Shown here piece after piece: positions 41,477 to 50,199 of a stretch of 64,000 nt of DNA. The position numbers were made by a program, and so were the translations under genes. The notes under the pieces are model-generated. The model was given only the letters and a program-made list of their open reading frames with translations, had not been told where the DNA came from and did no database searches. Within the stretch, counting starts at the first letter, position 1. The number at the start of each line of letters is the position of its first letter. This stretch comes from RGIG8748 sp045544515 (lineage in GTDB: Bacteria; Bacillota; Clostridia; UMGS1810): assembly GCA_045544515.1 (NCBI GenBank), contig JAZPZD010000021.1, forward strand, positions 62,001 to 126,000, read 5' to 3'.

Positions 41477-42711
41477 TACTTATACTTGGCGGATTTCCGC
41501 AGATGATAGATATTGTGATGACAGCAAAGCAAATGGGTGTTTTTACAATCATTGCAGATAACAATCCTGCTTCTCCTGCTAAACGTTTTGCGGACAAATC
41601 TGTAGACATAAGTACAGATAATGTTGACTTTCTTGAAAACCTATGCATACAAGAGGGTGTAGACGGAGTTTTTACGGGTTTTGAGGATTTTAATATCCAT
41701 ATTGCGTGTGAGCTATGCAATCGTCTTGGGTTGGCTTTTTATGCGACCAGGGAGCAGCTTGAAATTGTCACAAACAAAGTCAAATTTAAGGACACCTGCA
41801 GAAATTACGGAGTTCCTGTAATAGAAGAGTACAGCCTGAACCAAGCACTCTTCGAGGGCAAGTATCCATACATAATTAAACCTGCCGACAGTTATGGAAG
41901 CAGAGGTATAACAATCTGCCGAAATGACAAAGAACTTGAAACAGGCTACAAAAAGGCAGTTTCGATATCCAAAACAGACACAGCGATTATAGAAAGATAT
42001 ATAGATTATAGCTATGGAACAGAGCTTTTTTATACAGTAGTAAGCGGCAAAATCCACCTTACTGTAACGGCAGACCGATATACTGTACGAAACGGAAACA
42101 CAACAGTTCCTCTTCCTGTGGCGGAGGTATTTCCTTCGCGTCACAGAGATGATATGATAAGCCGAATTGATAAAAACATAAGAAAAATGCTTGATGGCAT
42201 CGGCATAAAAAATGGACTTGTGCTTATTCAGGCATTATATGATGGTGAGGACTACTTTGTATATGAGATGGCGTACCGCTTTACAGGTGAACAGCATTAC
42301 AGGTTGTTAGAAAAACAGCATGGTGTAAGCCTTGCTCAAATGATGATAATGCATGCACTTGGAGAGGATATATCAGATTATGATACATCTCTGCTTGATG
42401 ACGAAAGTTTTGATAAACCTTCTATCAATCTGGCAGTTATTTTAAATCACGGTACAATTAAGGAGATTTCAGGGCTTGAAAAGGTTTACAAGATAGATGA
42501 GGTTATATCATACAACCTCACACATAAGGAAACAGATGTGGTAAGTGCAAGCGGAGATTATTCTCATATGCTTATAAGAGTAAATATGGTTGCAAAAAAC
42601 TACCATAATCTTTGCAACGCTGTAAAAAAGGTTGCCGACTATGTGAGCGTAATATCCGATAAGGGAGAAGATATGCTTGCAGCAAGGTTTATATTGCCGG
42701 AGGATATATAG
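41467..42711 (+). CDS. ATP-grasp ligase 2
   Basis: 414 residues. KKLLILGGFPQMIDIVMTAK N-terminus, IIKPADSYGSRGITICR glycine-rich loop, TAIIERYIDYSYGTE, and FVYEMAYRFTGEQHYRL as the metal-binding C-terminal motif. Related to ATP-grasp 4 (44968) more than to ATP-grasp 1, judging by the shared E-M-A/G-Y-R motif and C-terminal layout. Substrates unknown. The next gene starts at the base after its stop, with a GGAGG inside its last codons. Confidence 0.83.
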   Translation: MKKLLILGGFPQMIDIVMTAKQMGVFTIIADNNPASPAKRFADKSVDISTDNVDFLENLCIQEGVDGVFTGFEDFNIHIACELCNRLGLAFYATREQLEIVTNKVKFKDTCRNYGVPVIEEYSLNQALFEGKYPYIIKPADSYGSRGITICRNDKELETGYKKAVSISKTDTAIIERYIDYSYGTELFYTVVSGKIHLTVTADRYTVRNGNTTVPLPVAEVFPSRHRDDMISRIDKNIRKMLDGIGIKNGLVLIQALYDGEDYFVYEMAYRFTGEQHYRLLEKQHGVSLAQMMIMHALGEDISDYDTSLLDDESFDKPSINLAVILNHGTIKEISGLEKVYKIDEVISYNLTHKETDVVSASGDYSHMLIRVNMVAKNYHNLCNAVKKVADYVSVISDKGEDMLAARFILPEDI

Positions 42712-43251
42712 ATGTATTTTTTGTTTAAATGCTGGCACGAAAGACTGTTTTATTTAAACAGAAATAGATTTGAGCCGATAGAGTCTGATTTGCCAATTAA
42801 AATGGTAGAAATAACGGAGGACAACATAGATTTGGTTTCCACTCTTCGAGGCGAAGAATTTGTAGCACAATTTAAGTATCAGCTATCCTTGGGTGATTTT
42901 GGCTACTATGCATATTATGAGGACAAACCCATAGGTTATGGCTGGGCAAAGCATACAGGCTCGGACGATTTCTTCTATAATATAGAAAGCGGAGCGTGTT
43001 ATCTCTGCAGATTTTTTGTGCACGATAGTATGAGGGGGCACAATGTATATCCCGAAATCATATCGAACTTGATAGAAAGAGAAACAGACATTAACCATTT
43101 TTACATAGGGGTGGAAAGAGGAAATATTTCTTCCGAAAATGGACTTTCCAAGGTTGGATTTGAGTTTGTAAAGGAATATGGCTTTGTAAGAGGGTTTAAA
43201 CATACATTTAATAAAAAAATGCTTAAGGGAGATATAAAAAATGAGTATTGA
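42712..43251 (+). CDS. GNAT-family acetyltransferase
   Basis: 179 residues. ACYLCRFFVHDSMRGHNVYP resembles the GNAT beta4-loop-alpha3 acetyl-CoA site (R/Q-x-x-G-x-G/A, here degenerate), and FYIGVERGNISSENGLSKVGF matches motif B (late-domain N-x-x-S). It may acetylate an amino group on a sugar or on a product of the ATP-grasp enzymes. Immediately adjacent to ATP-grasp 2 and overlapping the next ORF by 11 bp. A fossil of a similar C-terminus lies at 43721-43810. Confidence 0.7.
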   Translation: MYFLFKCWHERLFYLNRNRFEPIESDLPIKMVEITEDNIDLVSTLRGEEFVAQFKYQLSLGDFGYYAYYEDKPIGYGWAKHTGSDDFFYNIESGACYLCRFFVHDSMRGHNVYPEIISNLIERETDINHFYIGVERGNISSENGLSKVGFEFVKEYGFVRGFKHTFNKKMLKGDIKNEY

Positions 43252-43621
43252 TGTTGCGGGAAAAAGACTTCTTGTGTTAGGCGGTACAACTGCGTCTTAT
43301 GACCTTGTAAAAAACGCAAAGGAAATGGGCGTATATACCATAGTTACAGATGATTGTGAAGACAGAATTTCCAAAAAAATTGCAGATGAAAGCGCAATGG
43401 TAAGTACAACCGATATAGACGGCTTGGTTGAGCTTATTAAAGAAAAGAATATAGACGGTGTAATGGAAATATCCTTTGTAAAAGGCATCGGCGATACCGC
43501 AGGCGATATAGGTAGCAGCACCGACAGAATCGGTTTTGTAATCGCTCAGGCAGATAGTGCCAAAGAGGCGGTAGAAATCTGCGAAAAAGCTAGAAATACA
43601 ATAAAAATCACAATAGAATGA
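43241..43621 (+). pseudogene. chimeric, internally deleted ATP-grasp gene
   Basis: 126 residues, open and with an AAGGGAG site. Residues 1 to about 75 (MSIDVAGKRLLVLGG ... IKEKNIDGVM) are an ATP-grasp N-terminal domain similar to ATP-grasp 4; the last about 50 (EISFVKGIGDTAGDIGSS ...) are nearly identical to the C-terminus of ATP-grasp 1. The whole ATP-binding core is missing, so it cannot be an active ligase. The fusion point coincides with the start of the 177-nt repeat. It may be a recombination scar or a short regulatory remnant that is still translated. Confidence 0.8.
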
Positions 43622-43641
43622 GGCTTTATCAGTGAAGAAAT
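43465..43641 (+). repeat. 177-nt direct repeat, copy 2
   Basis: Second copy of 41300-41476. It continues past the chimeric ORF's stop into a GAGGCTTTATC ribosome-binding region and a would-be start (ATG changed to GTG) of an ATP-grasp 2-like gene that then breaks off. Confidence 0.9.
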
Positions 43642-43720
43642 ATATTAGTTGCCCTTGAGTGAATCTTGTTAGTATTCATTTATAGATGACAAGCTTGTTT
43701 GATACGTCGGGATAAAGCAT

Positions 43721-43810
43721 ATAGGTTTTGAGAAAAAGCATGACTTTATAAGAAAATTTATGCACACATTAAAAAATGGTGTGGGGAGATACAAAAAATT
43801 AGTGTTGTAA
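43721..43810 (+). pseudogene. fossil C-terminus of a GNAT gene
   Basis: In one frame this stretch reads IGFEKKHDFIRKFMHT then LKNGVGRYKK and a stop, aligning with VGFEFVKEYGFVRGFKHT at the end of the intact GNAT protein (42712-43251). No start or core remains. With the repeat at 43465 it shows that the gap 43622-43846 is a decayed second copy of the ATP-grasp/GNAT cassette. The 70 nt between them hold nothing I recognise. Confidence 0.6.
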
Positions 43811-43846
43811 GGAATTCAATAGTTATTATACGCAGAGGTGACAGAC

Positions 43847-44944
43847 ATGGGACATATATCTATTAAAATTAAAAGTATATTGAAGTGTACCAAGCTTGGT
43901 ACATTAATTAGAAAATACAGATGGAACAAAGGATTACTAAGTGAAGGTGCAATAAATAAAACTATCACAAAATATATGGGCGATATTTCCTCAGAAGAAC
44001 GAGAAAAAATTTTAAATGATATACTTAATATGGCAAAGAAATACAGGTTTAGTGCGGAAGAGTATTTCTGTTATCATTTCAAGGATAAGCCCGAAGATGA
44101 GAGAAAAACATTTATTTCAGATATGAATAGAGTAGATTTTTGTGAATCGCTCAATAAATCGAAGAACCTTGCTATATTTGATGATAAAATGTATACATAT
44201 GAAGTGTTTGGAAAGTACTACGGCAGAGAAATTTGCTTTGTAAAGAAAAACAAAGACTACGATAAATTTAATAATTTCTTCAAAAAACATGAAAGAATTA
44301 TTATAAAGCCGGTGTTGGGAACTTGCGGACAGGGAATACAGATTGTTGATATATCGGAAAAAAGTGATTTAAAATCATTCTTTAATGAATTATATGTAAC
44401 ATATTGTGCAGGAAACAAAAATGGTTTTATAGCCGAAGAGCTAATTGTTCAAATATCTGAAATGGCTCAATTTAATCCTACATCGGTTAATTCTATTAGA
44501 TTAGCTACTGTTAAATATGATGATACCGTTGATGTTATAGCTGGTTTTTTTAGGACAGGAAGACAGGGAAGTATTGTTGATAATGCTGGAGCCGGAGGTG
44601 TTTTTGGTACTATCGATATAGAAACAGGCATAATTGATGCTGTCGGTGATGAATATGGAAACAACTATATAAATCATCCGGATACAGATATTAAAATGTT
44701 GGGTTTTTCTATTCCAAATTGGGAAGAGGCTAAACAACTAGCAAAGGAACTTGCTATGATAGTTAAAGGTAATCGATATGCAGGCTGGGATTTGGCGCTT
44801 ACGGACAAGGGCTGGGTAATGGTTGAAGGTAATTCAAGAGGTCAGTTTGTTTGGCAGATGCCTAGGCAAAAAGGATTTCTTGAGGAAACAAATCAAATAC
44901 TCAAAAGACTTGGAAAACACCAATTCGAAAAACTTTCAATGTAA
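43847..44944 (+). CDS. ATP-grasp ligase 3 (sugar-transfer-associated ATP-grasp)
   Basis: 365 residues from MGHISIKIKSIL; the GTG three codons upstream belongs to the GAGGTG ribosome binding site. IIIKPVLGTCGQGIQIVD is the ATP loop, FIAEELIVQ the hinge, and the block SVNSIRLATV ... VDNAGAGGVFGTID plus YAGWDLALTDKGWVMVEGN identifies the 'sugar-transfer associated ATP-grasp' family often found in capsule loci. Reaction unknown. The gene looks more A/T-rich than the first ATP-grasp genes, suggesting a separate origin. Confidence 0.85.
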   Translation: MGHISIKIKSILKCTKLGTLIRKYRWNKGLLSEGAINKTITKYMGDISSEEREKILNDILNMAKKYRFSAEEYFCYHFKDKPEDERKTFISDMNRVDFCESLNKSKNLAIFDDKMYTYEVFGKYYGREICFVKKNKDYDKFNNFFKKHERIIIKPVLGTCGQGIQIVDISEKSDLKSFFNELYVTYCAGNKNGFIAEELIVQISEMAQFNPTSVNSIRLATVKYDDTVDVIAGFFRTGRQGSIVDNAGAGGVFGTIDIETGIIDAVGDEYGNNYINHPDTDIKMLGFSIPNWEEAKQLAKELAMIVKGNRYAGWDLALTDKGWVMVEGNSRGQFVWQMPRQKGFLEETNQILKRLGKHQFEKLSM

Positions 44945-44967
44945 TATTATGATTTAGGAGGATAAAA

Positions 44968-46245
44968 ATGGATTTAAAGGGAAAAAGATTACTTATTTTA
45001 GGTGGAGCATACAACACGAAAGACATTAGAGAATATGCCGATAAAAATGGTGTTGTTCTTATTGCAGTTGGAAACAATCCAAACCATCCATCTTTCAAGA
45101 TTGCTGATGAAACATATTCCGCTAATGTTACAAATGCTGAAGATTTAATTAGAATAATTGAAGAATATAATATTGATGGTGTTTTTCCAGGCGGAAATGA
45201 AAATGTCATATCTATACTTTTTGATGTTGTAGATAAAACAGGAATTAAATTTTATGCCAGCAGAGAGCAATGGGATATTACCGGTCAAAAAAGAGAGTTC
45301 AAGGTTGCCGCAAAAAAGGCAGGACTCCCTGTTGTTCCTGAATTTATACTGTCTGAAAATCCCAAACAAGAAGAAATAGATGCTATTGATTTTCCGGTGG
45401 TTGTAAAACCTGTCGATGGTGCAGGAAGCCAAGGAGTATATCTTTGTCAAAGCATTGAAGAATTGTTGGAAGCTAAAAAAGAAGCACTCAAATTTTCCAG
45501 AAGCAAAACTTTGATGATAGAGAAATTTATGTCAGGATTTATTACTGTATTTTATATGACAATAATAGATGGAAAAATACATATTGCTTCTATGGCTGAC
45601 AAATATTCCAAGCCTTCACCTGACGGAAGGCCAGTTATGCCGACGATAGCACAAGTTTATCTTTATCCTTCTCGTCATCTTCAGGATTGTATTGACAAGT
45701 ATTTTCCCGCTATGGAAAGACTTATAAAAAATCTTAATATCACCAATGGTGTTGTTGGAATTCAGGGATTTTGTGATGGAAAGGATATTGTTTTTACAGA
45801 AATGGGATACAGACTTGGTGGTACAAGCCAGCAGAATTATACAAAAGCTCTTTATGGTAAAAGCAATATGTTTCTCATAATGAATTATGCACTTACAGGT
45901 GAAATGACGGATGAAGAATATAGTGAAAATCCTTATTTTGAGAAGGAATGTGGAACTTTACAGCTAATAAGCAAAGGAGGTACTATAGCTAGAGAAGAGG
46001 GAATAGATGTTGTTAAAAACATGTCCGAGGTTGTTAGCTTTGAACAGCATTATACTGTTGGTGACACAATTCCTGTTGTTGATAATGTAACAATGGTTCA
46101 TTACAGGATTTTCCTTGTGGCAGATGATCTTGAGCAACTTAAGAGAACAATCAAGAAAATTCAAGATACTATTCGTGTATACGACGATGCTGGAAATTAT
46201 ATGCTTGACGAAGATTTTGATATAGCAAGACTAGGAAATCAATAA
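44968..46245 (+). CDS. ATP-grasp ligase 4
   Basis: 425 residues. DLKGKRLLILGGAYNTKDI N-terminus, VVVKPVDGAGSQGVYLC ATP loop, LMIEKFMSGF hinge, VFTEMGYRLGGTSQQNY metal motif. Similar in layout to ATP-grasp 2, and its N-terminus is the closest match in the window to the chimeric ORF at 43241. Substrates unknown. AGGAGG site; 16 nt before the permease gene, so expression with the transporter is likely. Confidence 0.83.
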   Translation: MDLKGKRLLILGGAYNTKDIREYADKNGVVLIAVGNNPNHPSFKIADETYSANVTNAEDLIRIIEEYNIDGVFPGGNENVISILFDVVDKTGIKFYASREQWDITGQKREFKVAAKKAGLPVVPEFILSENPKQEEIDAIDFPVVVKPVDGAGSQGVYLCQSIEELLEAKKEALKFSRSKTLMIEKFMSGFITVFYMTIIDGKIHIASMADKYSKPSPDGRPVMPTIAQVYLYPSRHLQDCIDKYFPAMERLIKNLNITNGVVGIQGFCDGKDIVFTEMGYRLGGTSQQNYTKALYGKSNMFLIMNYALTGEMTDEEYSENPYFEKECGTLQLISKGGTIAREEGIDVVKNMSEVVSFEQHYTVGDTIPVVDNVTMVHYRIFLVADDLEQLKRTIKKIQDTIRVYDDAGNYMLDEDFDIARLGNQ

Positions 46246-46261
46246 AAAAGGAGACCAACTA

Positions 46262-47623
46262 ATGATAGTAGAATTTTGGTATTTAATTGCAGTTTTTATA
46301 GTTGCAATAATTGGCTTTACCGTTCTTAAACGTCCGCTGTATGAATGTATGATAGCTGCCTTTGTTGTATTAATGACTATAACAGGTACTTGGGCAAATG
46401 CTGGCACATACATTTGGGATGCATTAAAGGAATCCACATTGTATGTAATTTTTGCGTTTATAATTTCTGCAGCACTGCTTTCTAAAACAAGCGTTATTGA
46501 CGACTGCATAGCCATCATACTTTCGATATTCGGAAGATTAAGAGGCGGTGCAGGCTTTGTGGCAATAATAGGTAGCTCATATATGGGTTCGCTTTCAGGT
46601 TCGGGCCCTGGAAATGTTGCTACAACAGGCGTGTTTACCATCCCTGCAATGATTCGTTCGGGATTCCCACCGCATTTGGCTGCCAATGTTGAGGCACACG
46701 CAAGTACTATGGGAAATATGATTCCCCCTGCAGGAATGATAGGTATTGCTTTTGCTGCTTTGGATACACTCTATCCCAATACATATACATTTTCGCAGTA
46801 TTGGCTTCTTTTATGGGGAGTAGCCATTTGGTTTGTTGCACAAAGAATTATAACTATGTATTTTATGTGCAGATACTACAAGGTAGAGCCTATGAAAAAA
46901 GAGGATATACCAAGCTTTAAACAATCGGTTAAAAATGGTTGGAAAGCGGTGTTCTTACCTATTATCGTCTTTGTTCCTTTTCTTATCACAAGTAAGTTTG
47001 ACTTCTTCTTTGAGTCAAGACTTGGCTTGGGTACAAAGGCTTTTAACAATAGTTTACTTCTTTTAATACCATCACTTATCGTGGTGTTCGGTATTTTTCT
47101 TTCCAATAAGGAAACAAGAAAGAATATGACATTAAAAAATATGGTCGATGGTATTTCCAAAGGTATGCTCAAGGTTGTGCCCACAGCGGCATTGGTGCTT
47201 TTTGCGTACTTTGTGAGCAATGTTTTTGAAGACCTCAATGTAGAAGTTGCAATAGGCGAATTTATAAGCTCGCTGAATATGAGCAAATATGCTCTTTGCA
47301 TTATTATACCACTGTTTACCGCACTCCTTGGAATGTTACTTCCTGGTTCTACACAGGTAAAGATTTTTGGCGGTATTATCATTTCCATCACAGCCGCTGC
47401 AGGAGTTAATCCAATGATGGCAGCTGCTATGCTGCCTTGTATATGTGGAGCAATGCACGGTGTTACTCCGCCATACTGCGCATGCGTATACACAGGTATG
47501 GGTATAGCTCAGTCGGAGCTTAAGCCTACACTAATCAACTGTATGATATGGATTACTCTTCATTATGTACTTTCTGTAGTTATTATGCTTGAACTTTTAC
47601 CCGTATGGGGACTTATAGGTTAA
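46262..47623 (+). CDS. DctM-like (TRAP-type) large permease
   Basis: 453 residues with about 12 hydrophobic segments. GSLSGSGPGNVATTGVFTIP and MGNMIPPAGMIGIAFA resemble the first DctM signature; MLLPGSTQVKIFGGIIISIT with MMAAAMLPCICGAMHGVTPP the second half. TRAP permeases import carboxylates with a DctQ subunit and an extracytoplasmic binding protein DctP; no DctP is in the window. A cargo carrying a carboxylate would fit the neighbouring ATP-grasp ligases. Other ion-transporter-superfamily members cannot be excluded. Confidence 0.75.
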   Translation: MIVEFWYLIAVFIVAIIGFTVLKRPLYECMIAAFVVLMTITGTWANAGTYIWDALKESTLYVIFAFIISAALLSKTSVIDDCIAIILSIFGRLRGGAGFVAIIGSSYMGSLSGSGPGNVATTGVFTIPAMIRSGFPPHLAANVEAHASTMGNMIPPAGMIGIAFAALDTLYPNTYTFSQYWLLLWGVAIWFVAQRIITMYFMCRYYKVEPMKKEDIPSFKQSVKNGWKAVFLPIIVFVPFLITSKFDFFFESRLGLGTKAFNNSLLLLIPSLIVVFGIFLSNKETRKNMTLKNMVDGISKGMLKVVPTAALVLFAYFVSNVFEDLNVEVAIGEFISSLNMSKYALCIIIPLFTALLGMLLPGSTQVKIFGGIIISITAAAGVNPMMAAAMLPCICGAMHGVTPPYCACVYTGMGIAQSELKPTLINCMIWITLHYVLSVVIMLELLPVWGLIG

Positions 47624-47636
47624 GGAGGGGATATAT

Positions 47637-47918
47637 ATGAGAGAAAAAATATATAATGCCTTAAATAAAACTTATGGAATACTTATGTCTGTATCCTTTT
47701 TTGCCGGCGGTATTCCGCTTATTCCTTTTATAATTGCACTTGTTGTCGGCGGTAAAACCGGCGAGGCAATATCAGTATTTTTGTACGACAAGTATTATCC
47801 ATGGGTAATTGTCATAGGTTCTGTTGCCATTGTAGTAGGTCTTATTGCAATGTATGTAGGTAAGCTTGAGGGACTTTCTGTTAAGAGTGTAACGGCAGAG
47901 AAACAGGAAGAGAGATAA
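47637..47918 (+). CDS. small two-helix membrane protein next to the permease
   Basis: 93 residues with two strong hydrophobic segments (about 13-38 and 53-75, the latter VIVIGSVAIVVGLIAMYVG) and a charged tail KQEER. Family not recognised. Starts 13 nt after the DctM-like gene behind AAGGAGGGG. Position suggests a DctQ-like small subunit, but DctQ normally has four helices and about 160 residues, so this would be a half-size variant. Confidence 0.65.
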   Translation: MREKIYNALNKTYGILMSVSFFAGGIPLIPFIIALVVGGKTGEAISVFLYDKYYPWVIVIGSVAIVVGLIAMYVGKLEGLSVKSVTAEKQEER

Positions 47919-47948
47919 AATATTATAAAATTAGAGTAGGTGATTATT

Positions 47949-49106
47949 TTGAAGGGATATGTTTTCATTTCAAACAGTTCGAAACCCTCTAAAGAACAGT
48001 ATGAAAGCAGAGAAAAAATCATATGCAAAAATGTAAGCAAACCATGTATTCAAGCAGCATTAGACTTGGGATATGAAGTGTTTCATGGAGTAAATCGTGC
48101 ACGACCTGAAGAACTTGAGTGCAATATGCCCGTTAAACTGTTCGAAGCACATACATACAGAAGTATCACAAATTTCAAAGACAATTGTATTGCATACAGA
48201 AATTTTATGAAACTTCTTAACGAAAACAATATTGAAGCAATACATTGTAACACTCCTATTGGTGGCACAATTGGTAGAGTATGCGGAAAGATAAAAAAAG
48301 TAAAAAAGGTAATTTATACAGCTCATGGTTTTCATTGCTACAAAGGAGCTCCACTTTTTAATAGAACGGTTCTTAAATGGGCAGAACAGATTATGGCACA
48401 TTGGACAGATGCTGTAATTACTATGAACCAAGAGGATTATGAATTTGCAAATAGTCTTAAGTTGAGAAAAGGCGGAAAAGCGTATTTGGTTCATGGTGTG
48501 GGTATTAACACAGAAGACTTTTTTAATGTTGAAGTCGACACTACGGCAAAAAGAGATGAACTTGGACTCAAGGCTGACGACATTATATTAATATCAATGG
48601 GAGATCTGATACCAAGAAAAAATTATTCTGTGGCTATAAAGGCTGTTGCAGAGGCAAAAAATGACAAGTTGCATTATCTGATATGTGGCAGAGGACCAGA
48701 ATTAAATAACCTAAAAGCATTGGCTAACGAACTTGGTGTAGAAAATCAGATACATTTCCTTGGTTTTAGAACAGATATTAAAGAACTTGCCAAAACAGCA
48801 GATATATTTTTGTTTACAACAAAACAGGAAGGAATGCCCCGTTCTATGATGGAAGCTATGGCTTGCGGATTACCCTGTATAGCTTCGAAAATTCGTGGCA
48901 ATGTAGATATAATAGAAGATGGCGTTAATGGATATTTGTGTGATACTATGGACTATGTAGCATTTGCAAAAAAAATAAACACGCTTTCTTCGGACGAGAT
49001 GTTAAGAAAGGAAATATCAAAAGCAAATATCGGAAAAATTAAAGAATTTGATATTTCGGTTGTGGAAAAAGAAATGAAAGAGATTTACAACGAAGTATTA
49101 AAATAA
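47949..49106 (+). CDS. GT4-family glycosyltransferase
   Basis: 385 residues from TTG; the GTG at 47940 overlaps the AGGTGA ribosome binding site. N-terminal VIYTAHGFHCYKGAPLFNR is typical of WcaA/EpsD-like GT4 enzymes; the C-terminal half has ILISMGDLIPRKNYSVAIKA and the E-x7-E motif KQEGMPRSMMEAMACGLP. It would add a sugar to the lipid-linked repeat unit at the cytoplasmic face. Confidence 0.9.
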   Translation: MKGYVFISNSSKPSKEQYESREKIICKNVSKPCIQAALDLGYEVFHGVNRARPEELECNMPVKLFEAHTYRSITNFKDNCIAYRNFMKLLNENNIEAIHCNTPIGGTIGRVCGKIKKVKKVIYTAHGFHCYKGAPLFNRTVLKWAEQIMAHWTDAVITMNQEDYEFANSLKLRKGGKAYLVHGVGINTEDFFNVEVDTTAKRDELGLKADDIILISMGDLIPRKNYSVAIKAVAEAKNDKLHYLICGRGPELNNLKALANELGVENQIHFLGFRTDIKELAKTADIFLFTTKQEGMPRSMMEAMACGLPCIASKIRGNVDIIEDGVNGYLCDTMDYVAFAKKINTLSSDEMLRKEISKANIGKIKEFDISVVEKEMKEIYNEVLK

Positions 49107-49126
49107 TGTTCAAGGAGTAAGGCATT

Positions 49127-50176
49127 ATGAAAATATCTTTCTTTATCGGAAGTATGCGCAGAGGTGGAGCGGAGCGCGTTATATCAATTCTTGCAAACCA
49201 TTACAGTAAAAAGGGGTGGGATGTGGAGATTGCGCTTCTTTTGGATACAGCTGTAGGCTATGAACTCGATGAAAAAATAAAGATACATGATTTAACAGCA
49301 GGTAAAGGCTCTTATTTTAAGCGTATGCCTCTCTGGATTAAAAAGATACGGGGATATGTAAAAGATTCCAAACCCGACAGAATTGTGTCCTTTATAGGCA
49401 GAATAAATGTTCTTGTGCTTAATGCCTGCAGAGGTATTAAGATACCGATTATCGTTTCCGAACGAAATGACCCCAGACATGACGGCAGAGGAAATGTAAT
49501 GCTTTGGCTATGTAATGAGTCCTACAAGAAAGCCTCTGCAATTGTCCATCAGACAAAATATGAAGAATCCTGCTTTTCCAAAAGCCTTTCTTCAAAGAGT
49601 TATATAGTTCCAAACCCCGTAAAAGTATATGCGGATTCAAAGAAGCCATCGGGGTTAAGGGTTGTGACGGCAGGAAGACTTCTTCCGCAAAAGAACCATG
49701 CAATGCTTGTTGATGCTGTTTCAATATTAAAAGAAGATTTTCCCAATATTAAACTCGATATATACGGCGACGGGTCTTTGATGGAAGAGATCAAGTCAAA
49801 AATCAATTCTATGAATCTTGGAGATATTGTAACACTTTGGGGTAATGTTAACGACATTCACGAAAGAATTGCCGATGCGTATGCATTTGTAATGACTTCT
49901 GAATTTGAGGGACTTTCAAATGCATTGATTGAGGCAATGACTTTAGGTCTTGCGTGTATATCCACCGATTATCCAGGTGCAGACGAGGTTATAGTTCACG
50001 GCAAAAACGGTCTTTTGGTACCTTGCCGTAATGCAGAAAAGCTGGCAGATGAACTAAGATATATTTTTACTGACAAAGAACTTTTTGATACATTAAGAAA
50101 GAATGCAAAAGAAACTTCCCAAAAATATTGCATAGAAGAAGTTATTAAAGAGTGGGAAGCGGTAATTGAAAAATAA
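49127..50176 (+). CDS. GT4-family glycosyltransferase
   Basis: 349 residues. MRRGGAERVISILANHYSKKG donor/acceptor loop, VVTAGRLLPQKNHAMLVDAV, and E-x7-E in FEGLSNALIEAMTLGLA. Full-length GT-B fold. Sugar specificity unknown. AAGGAG site 21 nt after the previous gene. Confidence 0.92.
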   Translation: MKISFFIGSMRRGGAERVISILANHYSKKGWDVEIALLLDTAVGYELDEKIKIHDLTAGKGSYFKRMPLWIKKIRGYVKDSKPDRIVSFIGRINVLVLNACRGIKIPIIVSERNDPRHDGRGNVMLWLCNESYKKASAIVHQTKYEESCFSKSLSSKSYIVPNPVKVYADSKKPSGLRVVTAGRLLPQKNHAMLVDAVSILKEDFPNIKLDIYGDGSLMEEIKSKINSMNLGDIVTLWGNVNDIHERIADAYAFVMTSEFEGLSNALIEAMTLGLACISTDYPGADEVIVHGKNGLLVPCRNAEKLADELRYIFTDKELFDTLRKNAKETSQKYCIEEVIKEWEAVIEK

Positions 50177-50199
50177 ATTATGAAAAGAGTTGTTAAATT

